This document shows positions 11,601 to 24,334 of a DNA stretch of 64,000 nt, in pieces. The stretch's first letter is position 1; the number at the start of each line of letters is the position of its first letter. The stretch covers positions 4,092,001-4,156,000 of the forward strand of contig BSYQ01000011.1 in assembly GCA_030272585.1 (NCBI GenBank), given 5' to 3'. The notes beneath the pieces are model-generated. The model worked only from the letters and a program-made list of their open reading frames with translations, was not told the DNA's origin and ran no database searches. The DNA comes from Bryopsis sp. KO-2023 (Eukaryota; Chlorophyta; Ulvophyceae; Bryopsidales; Bryopsidaceae). Both the position numbers and the translations under genes were made by a program.

Positions 11601-14600
11601 AATGGCAGTTGCGTCTGCACGTTACTGTCTGATATTTTTCTTGATTGATTTGTTGTTTTTGAATTCAGGTGGTATTGGTGCTAGGCTCTTTTCTCTCATC
11701 TTATAATAATTATTATGCACCGGAGGAGCTGGCGCCTTCCGCCACAAAAAAAATGTGTGCCAGATGTAGGATATAGCTATATCCTGTAGGAGATAGGATA
11801 CAGGATTTGAGTTTGAAAGGAAGAAAACCCCCAAAATAAAATGAACAAAAAAAAACGAAACAAAAAATGATCAATTGATCTTCAAAACTAGGAAGGGAAA
11901 AAAAAGAAATCCCGAAAAGAAAAAAAAGAGAAAAGAATTCTTGTTTATTAATTCGTTTTTCGGGGGCGAGAAGGGAAAAAGATACAAAAAAAATATTCTT
12001 CTTTATCAATTCATGATCGAAACAAGAAGGAAAAAGAATTTCAGAAAAAGAAAGAAACACTTGATCAATTTATGAGGAATCCTGGCAATGCTGAACAGCC
12101 TCAGCCGTTTCATCATCATTTTCATTTCTTGAAATGAAAACAGAAACAGAGTGGAGGTGGATTTATTTTTATTGTTGCAAAATATTGTGTGGGAAGCGGC
12201 ATTGGTTGGGTGGTTGGATCTTAATCATCACACAGAACAAACCGAGGGAGGGGTTTTGACATTAATCTCACAGTGCCGGTCCAAAGATAGCTACAGATTG
12301 ATATTGAAAACTGGAAAAACATAAGTGCTTTTTTTGAAATCTTTTTTTGTGAAAGCAATGTGGGTGGAAGGGAAGAAACGAAATCAAGCTTTCATTGGGA
12401 AGTATAAATAGATGGTAAGAAGTGATAAGGATTTGAATGGATGTTTCCCTGGCATCAATCAATCATCAATCATCAATCATCAATCTTGTGCTGTTCAGCA
12501 ATCCTTGGAGATGGATATGTTGTTCAAACAATTTCCAGTTCAGGAAAAACTTGGTGAAACTTGGCAAATGTTGGTGATAAAAGAAAGAACAAGCTTTTAA
12601 AAGAAGGGGGGATGAAGATGAAAGGGAGTAGTTTTTGCGGATGCGACATCCTTTTTTGTTTTTTTTTTGTCGTTTAAGTTTACTTCCTTTGGGGTTTTGC
12701 TTTTTTGGGGCATATGCTTTTTGTAGTGGCATGGACCGACCGGTCTGTGTTAGGTTACTGGTTGCAAATCGGACAGAGAAGAAAACATCTCATCAACTGT
12801 TTGGTTTTCAAGGTAAAACAGTGCTTGAATGTTGTGTGGGGTGGTGAGGTGGCAAAGAAATCTGACCAGACAGGCAAAATTGATTCATGAAAGTTGGAAT
12901 TGTTTTATTGCATCGGCCAGCAGGCAACCACAAAAGACATACATAAAATCGACTAAATTTTGCTGTTCGCCCGCCCCATCAACGATGGTAGATGAGGACG
13001 GCTGCACCAAAAAGTCGAATTCAACTTTTCATTGTTTGAAAATGTCTGCTTCAATCCTTTTTTTTTTTTCACCATCAACAACATTTCTCCTTCAGGCCTT
13101 TGGTTTTTTTTTTGATCGGAAAATCTCCAATCGATCATCTATCAAGACGCATCCCACATTATTATTCACCACCACCTCAACACTACATTTTCAAAAGCAA
13201 ATTGAAGGGAGCTTCGGACCATCGCAATTTTTCCAAAGCACCCCCCCCTCCTCCCCAGTCCAAATTTCCCCCCCAAAATGAAAAAAAAAGCAAAATCTGA
13301 ACGCAAAAATTTGCAAAACTGGTTAAAACCCACCAATAAAATAATGCCATTCATCAACCACTTTGGAAATCCACCATCCTAACTTAATGTTCAAGTGTTT
13401 AAGTAAAATCAACCTTTTCCTCTACAACGAAACTCCCAATTCTAAAATCAGTGTTTGTTTTTTCCAACCCCCTTACTGTTGCAACCTAGATATGCCTGCA
13501 GCCATATCACCAATAAAATTATATATTAACCAAAAAAAAACACACACAGAGAAAATCAGAAGTTGTCGTTCGACACCCTAACTTGGCATCGTGTTTTTTT
13601 CGCTTTTATTGATTAACCAGACGTGTAAGCATAAATTTACCTACCTATGAAAATGTAGATATCACTAAAATAGAATTGTTTTTTAAAAAAATGTTCAGCC
13701 GTGGTGGAATTCACCCTGCCCCCACACTCGCATTTTCACAACGAGGCCAGCCGAAATTCACCCACGCAAAATCGGCGGGTTCTAACCAAAAAACAACATG
13801 CTTGAATCTTGCCTATTGACAAATCGAAGACATGTATATATATGTATTTAACTCTTTTTCTGTCACAATCCCCCCCCCCCCCCCCCCAAACTCCCCTCAG
13901 AAACTGTGTCAATATTTATACACATAAACCAGCGCTACATATTTCAGCAACCGCCCTCTATAACGATATTTATTCGACTTCACCCCCGGTACCCAGTTCG
14001 ACGGGCCGACAATTAACCATTTTCCCTTTATCATATTGTCAGGCTCCTGTCGGCAATAAATCCAGCCCCCTTTCCCCACGGTTCACAGCATACCCCTCCA
14101 GAACCCAGCTTCTTGTTCAGCCCAGCCTAAATTTCCCCGAAAACCACCAGTAACCCCCCCCCCCCCCCCCTCCCACTTCAATTTTCTTTATCTTGTAATG
14201 TTGGTTCTCCAACCACATTTTCAAAATATTAATGAGCCCCAAAATAAAACTAACCACCCCCCAAAAAAACACGCAATGAAGTCTTTTTCCCCCACCCCCA
14301 CCCCTTTTCCAAAACTCCTCCTCTTTCTTCTCTACCATCGATTTTGTTTATTTTCGGTGATTCCAGCACATACTTTTTTTGCTTTTGTTTTTCCCCCCCT
14401 TCAAACCTTTTGGAGCTTTTCTTTTCTTTTTCTTTTTCGACAGGATGCATACCAATTTTATCAACCGCTTTTCACCTTCAAAAAGATAAAAAGAGTGAGA
14501 AAAAGCCCAAAAAAAAAATCAAGCAAAAAGAAAACCCGCACCGGAGGTATGACATTGGTTCACCAAACATAAAAAAAAGAAGAAAAAAGAATCATATTGT

Positions 14601-17600
14601 ACGGTTCGCAATGCCCTCAACTATTTTTCCCCATTCCACTCTCCTTTATAAACCCCACCTCCTTCCCAAAAAATGAAGTGAAAACATGTGCAATAAATGA
14701 GTGCGTCGATTTTCTTTCCTTGAACCCCCCCCCAAAAAACAAAAAAAAAGTTGTGTACATGGTTTTCAACACCATTTCTCAATTCCCTATATGTTTTCTC
14801 TTCTATTTTTTAGTTGCCCCCTCCAAAGAAGGGGAAAAAAAAAACACAGCAGCAGCACAAGAAATTAACATCCTGATCCACCAACTCCGTTCAGCTTGGA
14901 TTCGGTTGCCAGAAAACCTCACTCATACTTTCACTCTTTTTTGTGTGACATATATGCCCGAAGTTTCACAAACTCGCACGTAATCGAAGCACCTAACCTT
15001 TCAGCACTAAATTTTTCCCTCTTTTTTTTCCCTTCAAACTCAAACTTGAATCCACAATATATTTTCTGCTTGTACCAATCAGGAAATTGAAGTTGCCTCT
15101 TAAATAGTGAGCTGAAATTCACCGAATTCTAGTTTGGAACTATTTTTTTTTTCTGCTTCCTTTTGTACCCTTTTTTTTGCGATATCTTCAGAAATATGTC
15201 TGAAAAATTGAACCAAAATTACATTTTCCCCTTGGGCTCGATTCAACCAACACACACCAGCACAAAAAAAAAGAGGACTCATAAATCGTCTCCAGAAATC
15301 CTTTTTTTTTCTTTCTATTTCTGTCCGAAAAATTAAAAAAGTCACCACTGCCACCACTGCATGATTTTTTTTTTCTTTTTTTTCTCCCTTTTGGATGCTG
15401 GTAGAATTTTTCTTTTGTTCCAAGGAGCAAAAGTTGTTTGTAAAAAAAAAAACAAAAAAACTTATGGGAAGAAAAGAAACGTGACACTCCAAATTTCAAA
15501 TAAAAAGAAAATTCGACACACCTCAAATCCGCTTTTACACTCCAAATTTACCCAATTACCACAATCAACCCAGGCCTTATAAGGCTGAAAATTAAAAAAA
15601 AATTGTAAAAAAAAACAAAAAACAAAAAAAAGACCCCCATTTTTTTTTCCCCTCCCCCCTTTTTCCAAAAGCAAAATGGAACCACCGTATTCTTATACAT
15701 ATTTTTCCATTATCTTCCCTATGAAATGTCAGTGTTTTCTTTTCTTTTTTTTCCTCGTTGAATAGCAATTCTCCAAAACGGAACACACCTCAGTTCTTCC
15801 CTTTTTATCTGCAAGCCATCACCAATACAACACCCTTCCAGGATAATATTTGCCATCTTTTTCGACATATGCCTAATTTTTTTTTTTCTTTCTTTTTTTT
15901 CCCCAGTCATCCTTTCGCCTCGTTACACAGGGTTTTTCCCCCAAAATTCTAACCTTACCCCCCCCCCCCCTCCTCTCCCTTTTCCACAATCACCATCGCT
16001 TTTTCCCCCTTATATGAAACCAAGCCAAACCCCCATTTCCGATTTTTCAAAACTGGACCTCCCCCATCCCTAAACGAAACCAAAAAAACAACAGATCGTC
16101 ATTACCTTCCCCCATTTTCCCTCTTTTCCCTCTTTTCCCCCCACCCAAATAAATGTCAAATATAGTCAGATTTACCAACCCCCCTCTTCCTTTGGCACCT
16201 TTCTTTCACACCCCAACTAGCACACTTCCCCTTAAAACCCCAAAACCCCTCCCCTAACAGTAAAAAAAGGGAAAAAAAATTGTGCAATTCCAACCCCACA
16301 CTTCCCCCGGCAGCACTCAAACAAGCAAGAAAGGAAAGAGAAGAAAAAAAAACCAACGAAAATCTTAAAAAAAAAAAAAAAGAAAAAAAAGATACATGCC
16401 CACCCTTATTGCTTGTTTGTTATCTTTTTTTTTTCCCTCTGATTTCCCTGACGCCAGCACAATTTTTTTTTTTTCCAAACTATCTTCTCTTTTGTGATAA
16501 TTAAAATTATAGGTGGAGTTAAAAAAAAAAGAGTGAAACTGAAGCATAACGAAAGAAAAACAAGGGGGCTCCAAAACAGAGCAGGAAAATCTCAAAAAAA
16601 AAGGCAAAGAACTTGCCACCACTCCCACACGTCGAAATATATTCATTCCAACACTTTCTTTCCATTTCCCCCCCCCCTCAATGAGAATATTTCCTTTTTT
16701 TTTTTTTTTTAAGCCACAGATATTGCCACCTTTTTTCTTCAAATTCCTTTTTCCATCTCATTCTCTCAACTCATTGCCTCACTCTTTTGTTCCACCTATC
16801 ACACTTTGTATTTTTTTCCCCGCTCCATTTTCAATTCCACCATCGCCAAAAGTTTTTCCCTCTCCATAGTCCCCTTTCACATTCATACGTCAATTTTTCT
16901 TTCTTTGTTCTTTAAACTTCCTTTCATATTTTTCCTTCTCTCGGAAATCCTTTTTTCAGTTTTTTTTTTTTTTTTTTCAACCAGCGGAATTTGAAGTGTG
17001 AGGTTGACACTTCCATTATTGCCATCTCAGCAAAAAGGAAATAAAAAGAGGGTGGGGGGTAGAAAACACTACACACAGAAAATGGTTTTCCTCAAAAAAA
17101 AGCAAAAAAAAAACACCCACCCCAGAGAAACCAGTTGATATTCCCAGACTCAAGCAAAGAGCAAATTTCGGTCCAATGCCACATCCTTTTCCCCTTTTGT
17201 CCCCCCCCCCCCCCCCTTTCTTCCATTCCTCCCCTCTAATTGACAACCCTCGGATCAATATGTCCTGTTACAAATATCATGCCGACTGCCAGGCCTTTCT
17301 TTTTTTCTCTTTTAAATCTTTTCATTGGTTTTCTTCTTTTGAAAAGAGCTGGGATTTGTTGTTCTTTTTTTTTCGACTTTTTTTTTTTTAAGAAAAAAAA
17401 AATTCGTTAACCTTCCAAACAAAAGGGGCACAGCCCTGTGAAGATCATATAGCGGCGAATTAAAAAAACAAACAAAAAAACCTTTTCTGTTTTTTTTTTT
17501 TGCCATTTATGCTTCCTTTCCTTTCTTTTCCCTTTTCTTTTTTTTTGTGACGCAACTCTACTCCCGCAGGTATATATATATATATGTTTTCAATTTCCTC

Positions 17601-18452
17601 TTTTTTTTTTAGCTGCTGTTTTTTCTTCTTTTTTTTTTTTGGTCGAAATGACACGCAAAGGACACGCACGATTTCCCCGACCCACCAAAATGATTATGGA
17701 AATTTAACACAAACTCCTCATGACAACAACTAAGAATAGCGTTTTTTCATGTTTTTTCTTTTTTTGTTTTGTTTTGCCAACAAGGACATATAGAGCCAAC
17801 AAGTGTGCACACTTTCGTCCCATTTCCCCTTTGCCCTACCCCCCCCCCCCCCCCCCCCAAACAACAAAGTCCCACAACTGGGCGCAGTCAGACTGAAAGG
17901 CAATTCAAAAGCAATAGGCATCCATTTCGTATATAAAAAACCCCACATAAAACGAACTCCTCTTCCTTTATGCCGTCTACAGACAGCACAAATTCATCAA
18001 GGTGAAAAATAAAGTGTGCAAAGGGAAGGGGAAAAGAAAAACAAGAACAAAAAGGAACGGGAGGGGAGGGGAAAAGCCGAAGAGAAAGGGGAGGAGGAAA
18101 GGGCCGGGTGCCAAAAAAAAAAAAAAAAACAGAGACAACCCCCCCCCCTCCCCCTCCCAAACGCATTACACACTCGTGAACCTGAATTTTTCCTTTTTCT
18201 TTTTTGAAGAGGGGGACAAAAAAGAACCCCCCCAAAAAAAACCAAAACGATAAAAGAAAACCCCCCACTCAAACCGAATCCTAGCCAGAAAGAGAGCCAA
18301 GTGCACCTGTGTCATGTTCTCTGTTTTTTTTTGTTGTTTTGTTTTCAGTCTTCTTTGTTTTTTTCCCCCCTTCCCAGTCCCCCCCCCAAAAGGTTCCCCT
18401 AAAATTTTCACATCGGTTTGCTTTTTCTGTTGTTGCTTTTTTTTTCGGCTCT
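11601..18452. repeat. About 7 kb of homopolymer-rich, gene-free DNA
   Basis: The plus strand is dominated by T, C and A runs, with C tracts of 18-20 bases at 13870-13887 and 17839-17858, and dozens of A or T runs of 8 or more. Short open frames here encode only Phe/Lys/Pro-rich low-complexity strings, and no conserved motif is visible on either strand. An (ATCA)n patch is at 12451-12484. The minus strand is correspondingly purine-rich. Confidence 0.7.
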
Positions 18453-21400
18453 TTAATCGGTTTCGAATGGAGGATATACAATCACGATAACTCGCAGATT
18501 TCCGTCAGGGGTCAGGAAGCTGTCGATGGTGTCGAGACGGAGGAAATCGTTCCATCCTCGCCCCTTCTTTTGTTGAAATCGACCCGGGCGGCTGGACCTT
18601 GCGGCAACCTCGTCCCGGCCGGGGACCAGAAATTTGAATCGTGTGCACACGACTTCTCGGGGGTCGTAACACATGGGGATGCCGCCCACCTCCGGCACGC
18701 TCTTCTTATTTCGAAACAGGTGGAGGCGAACTTCATTCTTTTGATCGTCGATCAGAAGCCGGACCTGGAGCAGAGAAACAGACAACCGTGAATATTTTTA
18801 TTCTTGGGGGAAAAAAAAACACAAACCAAAGAAACAGACACCCAAGATTTTATTCTTGGGGACAAAAAAATACAAACCAGAGAAACTGACACCCGTGTTT
18901 TTCTTTCTGGAAAAAAAAATACACGTGTTTCTATTTTTGGAACCAAAAAAGAACCAGAAAAAAACACAAAACAACAGACGCCCGTGTGTTTGTTTGTTTT
19001 TTTGTTCCAAGAATAAACCAAAAACACAAACATTGAAGCTAGATTTAAGGAAATGACCTCCCCGACTGGCCTACCTTCCAAACTGATCCAGCGTAATAAT
19101 GGGCTTCAGATATTTGTTCCGTTTGAGGTTTGATTTCTTTTATGGCGGGGAATTCCACTCCGAAACGAAACGAGGGCAACCACCAACGGCTGTACAGCTC
19201 TTGGAGATCATCCTTTGTGTAAGGATGCAAATTCCTGGGCACTTGCGCGGAGCGCGCCGTTGGCTGCAACAGAACCAACGATGGAGCTGTCAAATCATCG
19301 GACAATCAAAGGAACACACCTTTCACTCTTGATTAAATTGTCGAGGGGGAAAAAAAATGAAAAAAATTCAGGTGAGAATTTGCACCCCTGTTCATCCCCA
19401 ATAACATTCCAAAAAGAAAGAATAAAACTTTCTATTGTTCCTGTGAAAAGCAATTTTTTTTAGCTTCTTTTTCAGCTAGAAAGGGAAAAAAAAGGGGCCT
19501 TAATCTTTCGACCCCTTAGGGATGCTGCAACTCACAGCTCATCCAAGCGAGTTTCTTTTTCACCTCCCCAGGAGGCTATTTTTATTCAGCATTTTCCTTG
19601 AAAGATCCCTCGAAAATGAGCTCACCAGTGGTTGAGTGGGGTTCAGCTGCTCCTGCGAAGCACACACAGCAATTCTCTTGTACAGAATATCTTGGGTTCG
19701 CATTCCTTGGAGCAACGCATGATGGGCTCGGTTGAGCCCCATCTCGTGCAGCTCGATTTCGATTTTTGCCAGGTCCGCATGCTGAATGTGTGAATATTTC
19801 ACCCCTTCCAGACCCAAAACATCGGAAACAGCTTGGAAAATATCCAGCACTTCACTTGAGCGACCATCGTGCGATGAATCCTCCTCAGGGGCTTCCAGAA
19901 TACTGAAATGCCACACAATACAATAATCTATTTTTAAAACTAAATTATAGTCCAGTTATAACGGGGGTCTGGACTCTATTATTCACAATTTCCCCTCAGG
20001 ATTAGTTGCATGGCTCTGCCTGGGAACACGTGGAGTTTCTAGTAATTTCTATTTCTTCCAAAATAAAAAATAAAAAATCACCTCCTTATCGAACACCAGC
20101 TTACAACATACCTGTACTCTCCCTCCCCATCCTCTTTTTTGAGATCAGAATCGTCTGTTTTGAGGGCAGCAGCCACGGCTTCCGAGTGCTCCGAGCACTC
20201 GCCTTTGACCTCCAGAATGGTTTCGTGGATTGAAAACTCTTCGGTGTTCGGACCGCTGTGTTCCGGGTCTCGCGCAGAATCCAGCGACATCAGCTCGGCG
20301 GCCTCCGTCATGGGGCAGTCAACGGCGCCATTCTGAGTAGGATTTGTTGGCTGCACCATCGACACAGAACACAAAAACCCTCAGGAATCAAACCGAAGTT
20401 TTCAGCATTCTTTCCGGACTCGTCACTATATTTCCAGATTATTGCTTTTCTTTTCAGCAAGGCAAGTTGCATCGTTGCCTTCTGATCCTATTTCAGGTTC
20501 TAATTCAAAAACTCAAAATTACGGAGAAAAAACATACCCTTCCAGGGCTCGTTTAAGACCGGCCCAAACCAAACCTACCATTTCTTTTTTCTGCAAAAAA
20601 TTCCAGAAGAAAAGAAAAACCAGCAAATCAAACCAGCCCACCTGCGGATGATTGCTGACATTGGCCTCATCCTTGATCTCTACAGAATCCAACAGATGGT
20701 TGTGAATGGACACCCCGGGGGCATCCGCCCTACTGCCAGCCTTTTCCCTCAATTTCTCCGAGGTTTCGCACATAACCCAAGGATCTCTAGGCGAACCCAG
20801 CGACGGACTGGACCACATCGGCATCCCTCCCTCGCCCCCTCTTTCAATGCACGCCGTCCTAGCGTCAAAAAACTTGGGAAAAAGGGTGTCTTTGATGAGC
20901 TGGTACCGTTCATACTCCGTTCTAACCCAGAGCTCATCCGTGCTCAACAGTTTTTTGAGGGTGGCGATTTCGAGCTGGGGGGCGATGGTGCGTAAGTGAT
21001 CGGAGCCCAGCATGCAGAGATGTCGCCAGCCAGCTTTCTGGATGCGATCGGAGTGAGGCCCATACTCCAAATCTTTGCCTGTGTGTCATGCATGCGATTA
21101 TCAAACAAGGTTTCCTGGTGCAAATGGTTTAATCTTTAATCAAACACAATATATATCTATCTATCTATATATATATATCTGGATTAGGGTTTTGTCCAAA
21201 CCTATACTTCTCCTTCAAATTGTCAACAGAAAAAATAATTCCTTCGCTACAGAGAGCTCACACTCTGGCAGAAATAGTCTTTTGTTTTTTTGCAATTGTT
21301 TTTTTTTTATAGTGTGTGCCTGTAGAAAACAGGTTCACGTTTTTAGATCATGGAACGAAGGAACCGAAAAATCTGAGTGGATGGGTCATGCAACCTGAAT

Positions 21401-22394
21401 ATGAACCTCACTTGCATGGTAGTAGTCCAGAAAATGGTCTGGATTACGCATATCATCAATAATAAAATCGGCGCAGGCGATGCACAGCTCCTGAAGGTCC
21501 AAGTAGCACGCTGCTGCCAGAACCTGCGAACCCCAAATTCCCACACACCGCTGTCACTGTTTCGATGCTTGCTTGGAAATTAACGAGCTCAGGTTACTGG
21601 AAATATGTGCTGCCGGTGAGCGAAAAAAAGGCTTAAAATTAATCCTGTCATTGAACGAGAAAAAAACGTCCCCATCAAGCGACAAGATACAGCGAACTGC
21701 ATGGTTCCGCCACTGTTCAAGAAGCAGGTTAAAATGAACCCATAGAAAAGCAGGTTAAAAACCCTCCAAAAACCCTTATCAAAAAAAAGGTTAAACTGAA
21801 CCCACCTGGAGGGCGTTGTCCTTATCCAGGTTCACTGTTCTTGCATACATGTGAGCCAGGGCATTTTCGAAAGCATCGCATGTCACGTTTGGCTCCGGAA
21901 TTTCTAAATGCAATACCTGCCCCCCCCAAAAAAAAAAATAAAAATAAATAATCAATTAAAGCAGCTTGCAGTAAGATCAACCCCTCCTCAAAACACAGGA
22001 ACACTTCCAGACACTCCAGAAAATCAACAACAAATTTTCAACGAGGCGAGAAGCCAACAGCATCCTTTCGGTATTTCAGGTATTCGAGCGATCCAACCTC
22101 CCAAAAATGGATTTCTAGAAGGACCTCCCTGTCCTTTTGTGTTTTTTTGGTTGAAAACCCCACCTGCTTATTTGTTTCCTTCCAGTCCCCTTGCAACAAC
22201 CTGTCGAAAAACGGACTCCTGCACAGGACCATCCGATGCAGTGGATAGTCCTTGTCGAAGATATTTATCCGAATGTCGGAAAAAGCTCCGTCGTCCCAGC
22301 GACACCGCAGCATGTTCAGCAAATCCTCGTTCCCAAGACTCGTGGGCGTCGTGGCTACCTGTCCAGACGACCCCGAGTCGCCTCCACCAGTCAT
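18453..22394 (-). CDS. BTB-BACK protein with MATH-like C-terminal domain
   Basis: Eight exons: 22164-22394, 21806-21916, 21412-21523, 20642-21078, 20112-20350, 19626-19902, 19075-19263, 18453-18764. The model closes without phase conflict at 635 residues. BTB/POZ spans about 30-115 (FSDIRINIFDKDYPLHRMVL, SPFFDRLLQGDWKE), followed by a BACK-like helical region (ACYLDLQELCIACADFII). An acidic linker of about 80 residues follows, then a C-terminal beta-rich part (YYAGSVWKVRLLI ... WNDFLRLDTIDSFL) that looks MATH- or germ-cell-less-like. BTB-BACK proteins usually link substrates to Cullin-3 ubiquitin ligases; some act at the nuclear envelope. The first in-frame ATG is used; a GC-rich open leader precedes it. 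Family membership is clear, but the exact subfamily (GCL-like versus BTB-MATH in reverse order) is not. Confidence 0.85.
18779..18987. repeat. Degenerate 50-57 bp tandem repeat
   Basis: Units begin near 18779, 18836, 18886 and 18976 with variants of CAGACACCCGTG, followed by a T-rich block and an A-rich block. The whole array is inside intron 7 of the BTB gene. Confidence 0.65.
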
Positions 22395-24334
22395 GTTCTT
22401 CTCCCCACCTGGTATTTTTTCAACCCCTCCTGAATTTCTTTTTCTCCCCCTCAATCCCGAGACGGATTTCAAACCACGACGACGCACGACCTATCCTTTT
22501 CATTCAACCCCATAAAAAACAGAAAACAAAAAGACGACAGTGAGCGACTTCGTTGCTGCTGGATGGAGAGTTCGGCTGTCCGCAACCCGCACCTAACCCT
22601 CATGCCTAAAGGCTTGAGTAAAAAGTAACAGAAAAAAGAGAAAAAAAGTGAAAGGGCAAAAAAAAATCCACCTAGTCCGTACAGGATCCCTCCGAGACCA
22701 GCGCGAGCCTCGAGGCAAGGGTTCCATCGATTCGTTTCGAGACGAAAGCAGGAGGGGAAAGCAACGGCAATTGGCTTTTCAAGACTGAGCGCAGAGACGA
22801 CTTTCAAGACACCTCGATCCAATGGGATCTCCAAGGCGTCAGCGAAACGCAAAATGTACCCAGCGCGTGCGCGAATCCATCACCAGGCCCCTTCCCAGAA
22901 ACTTTCCAAAAAAAAGAACATCCTTTCCCAAGCACAACAGCACCGACGACGCCTCCCGGTCTGCCACCACTCGCAAAGCTTCACCTAGTGGCAGAGCGAA
23001 TTCGAAACTCCGAAGCGATTCAGGGAAAAGGGTTCACCGAGCTCCGTTTTTGTTCGACAGCGGTTGGGCGCAGCACCCGAGCTCCTGGTCCGCTTGGTTT
23101 AGAAATCGGCGCGAAGCCGTGACGTCCTCCCGAAAAGACCCCAACAGTTACACGACGATGTATTGAGGGGGTTCGACGACACTTGTCAGTACCAGCCCCA
23201 ATACAAACCGGACGCGCGAGCCCAGAGGATCCCAAGACCATACGCGACCGCGCGGCGTCCACACCAAACACTCGATGCCCCCCCCGCAGTCGCAACTAGG
23301 ATGTGAACTCTATCGATCGACACACAGGCCGGTGTCGAGAAGGACACCGACTTCACGCTCCTTCATCCTCCCAACGCACCCCACGTAGATAACGACTGCC
23401 CGTAACACAACCCGCGCGGCCTACAACCGACAAGACGATAGCGTGTTTCGTTGTTTCACTTCTCGCTGCGCCTTCCCCCACCTGTTGAGCAAAGCCCTTT
23501 CCCTTCCTCCCTACGGCGCAGATATGTGTGTTGCAGTTGCTGTTTGTCTTTCCGTTCCCCGTCCTTCCCTCACGTTTTTCGCGCAGAAAATCCACTAACC
23601 GTCCGTCGATACTAAAAACGCCACACGACCATGGGGCTGTATAGGAGTCGAGAGTATCGCCCGATCATTCGGGGGGTGTACGGTCGCCCCAAAGAAACCA
23701 GGATTGACTCGTTTGGTCATGTGACGGCGCGATGTCTGATCGGGGCTGCACAACGTTGCGAAGTGACATGTCGCGACCAACGCCAACCCATCCAACGGAC
23801 CCGATCGAGAGGGGCGGGCGAGTTTGACAAACCACCCACGCGGAATTGGTGGAAGGCCGCAGCGCACTGGCCCTCCTTTTCGTAACATTCTTCCACGACG
23901 ACACGAAAAATCGTGCATGTGTATTGTCAAAAGATGGAGATGTGGAGGAAAGTGATGTTGGTGATGCTGTCTGTGGTTTGCTTGTCATTTGGAGCATCTC
24001 GACTGGCACACGCAACGGAGATGCCCCCTGATTCTGTTTTTTCCGGCTGCGCGGACGTCGAATGATCGTAGGTGCGCGTCCTACGACCGCATCCAGCGAA
24101 AAACGTGCACGTGCCATTTGAGTTTGGGGGTGTGCCAGATTGGAGAAGAAACGCACATGGGGGTGAAGTGGTGGTCCGCATCCTTGAGTTCGAAACACTT
24201 TCAAAAGAAAGTGTGCGTTTTCTTAGGAGGAAGCTCCCAGCTGTGTTATGTTTGCTGTGCAGTTTTTTTTGCTATAATATTTACAGGCTGCTCCACTAAC
24301 AGTAAAATACAAAACCCGATGCTGCCAGACACCA
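22395..24334. other. CpG-rich 5' flank of the BTB gene
   Basis: This is one of the most CpG-rich stretches of the window. Open frames run on both strands (for example 22822-23166 + and 23665-24204 -), but none shows a family motif or a convincing splice chain. A minus-strand frame at about 22650-22852 looks protein-like but could not be joined to the BTB start. I read it as promoter or untranslated leader DNA. Confidence 0.4.

Noticed and set aside
23665-24204. 179-codon minus-strand open frame
   Set aside because: No motif, typical of GC-rich flanks with few stops; an opposite-strand frame of similar length overlaps it.
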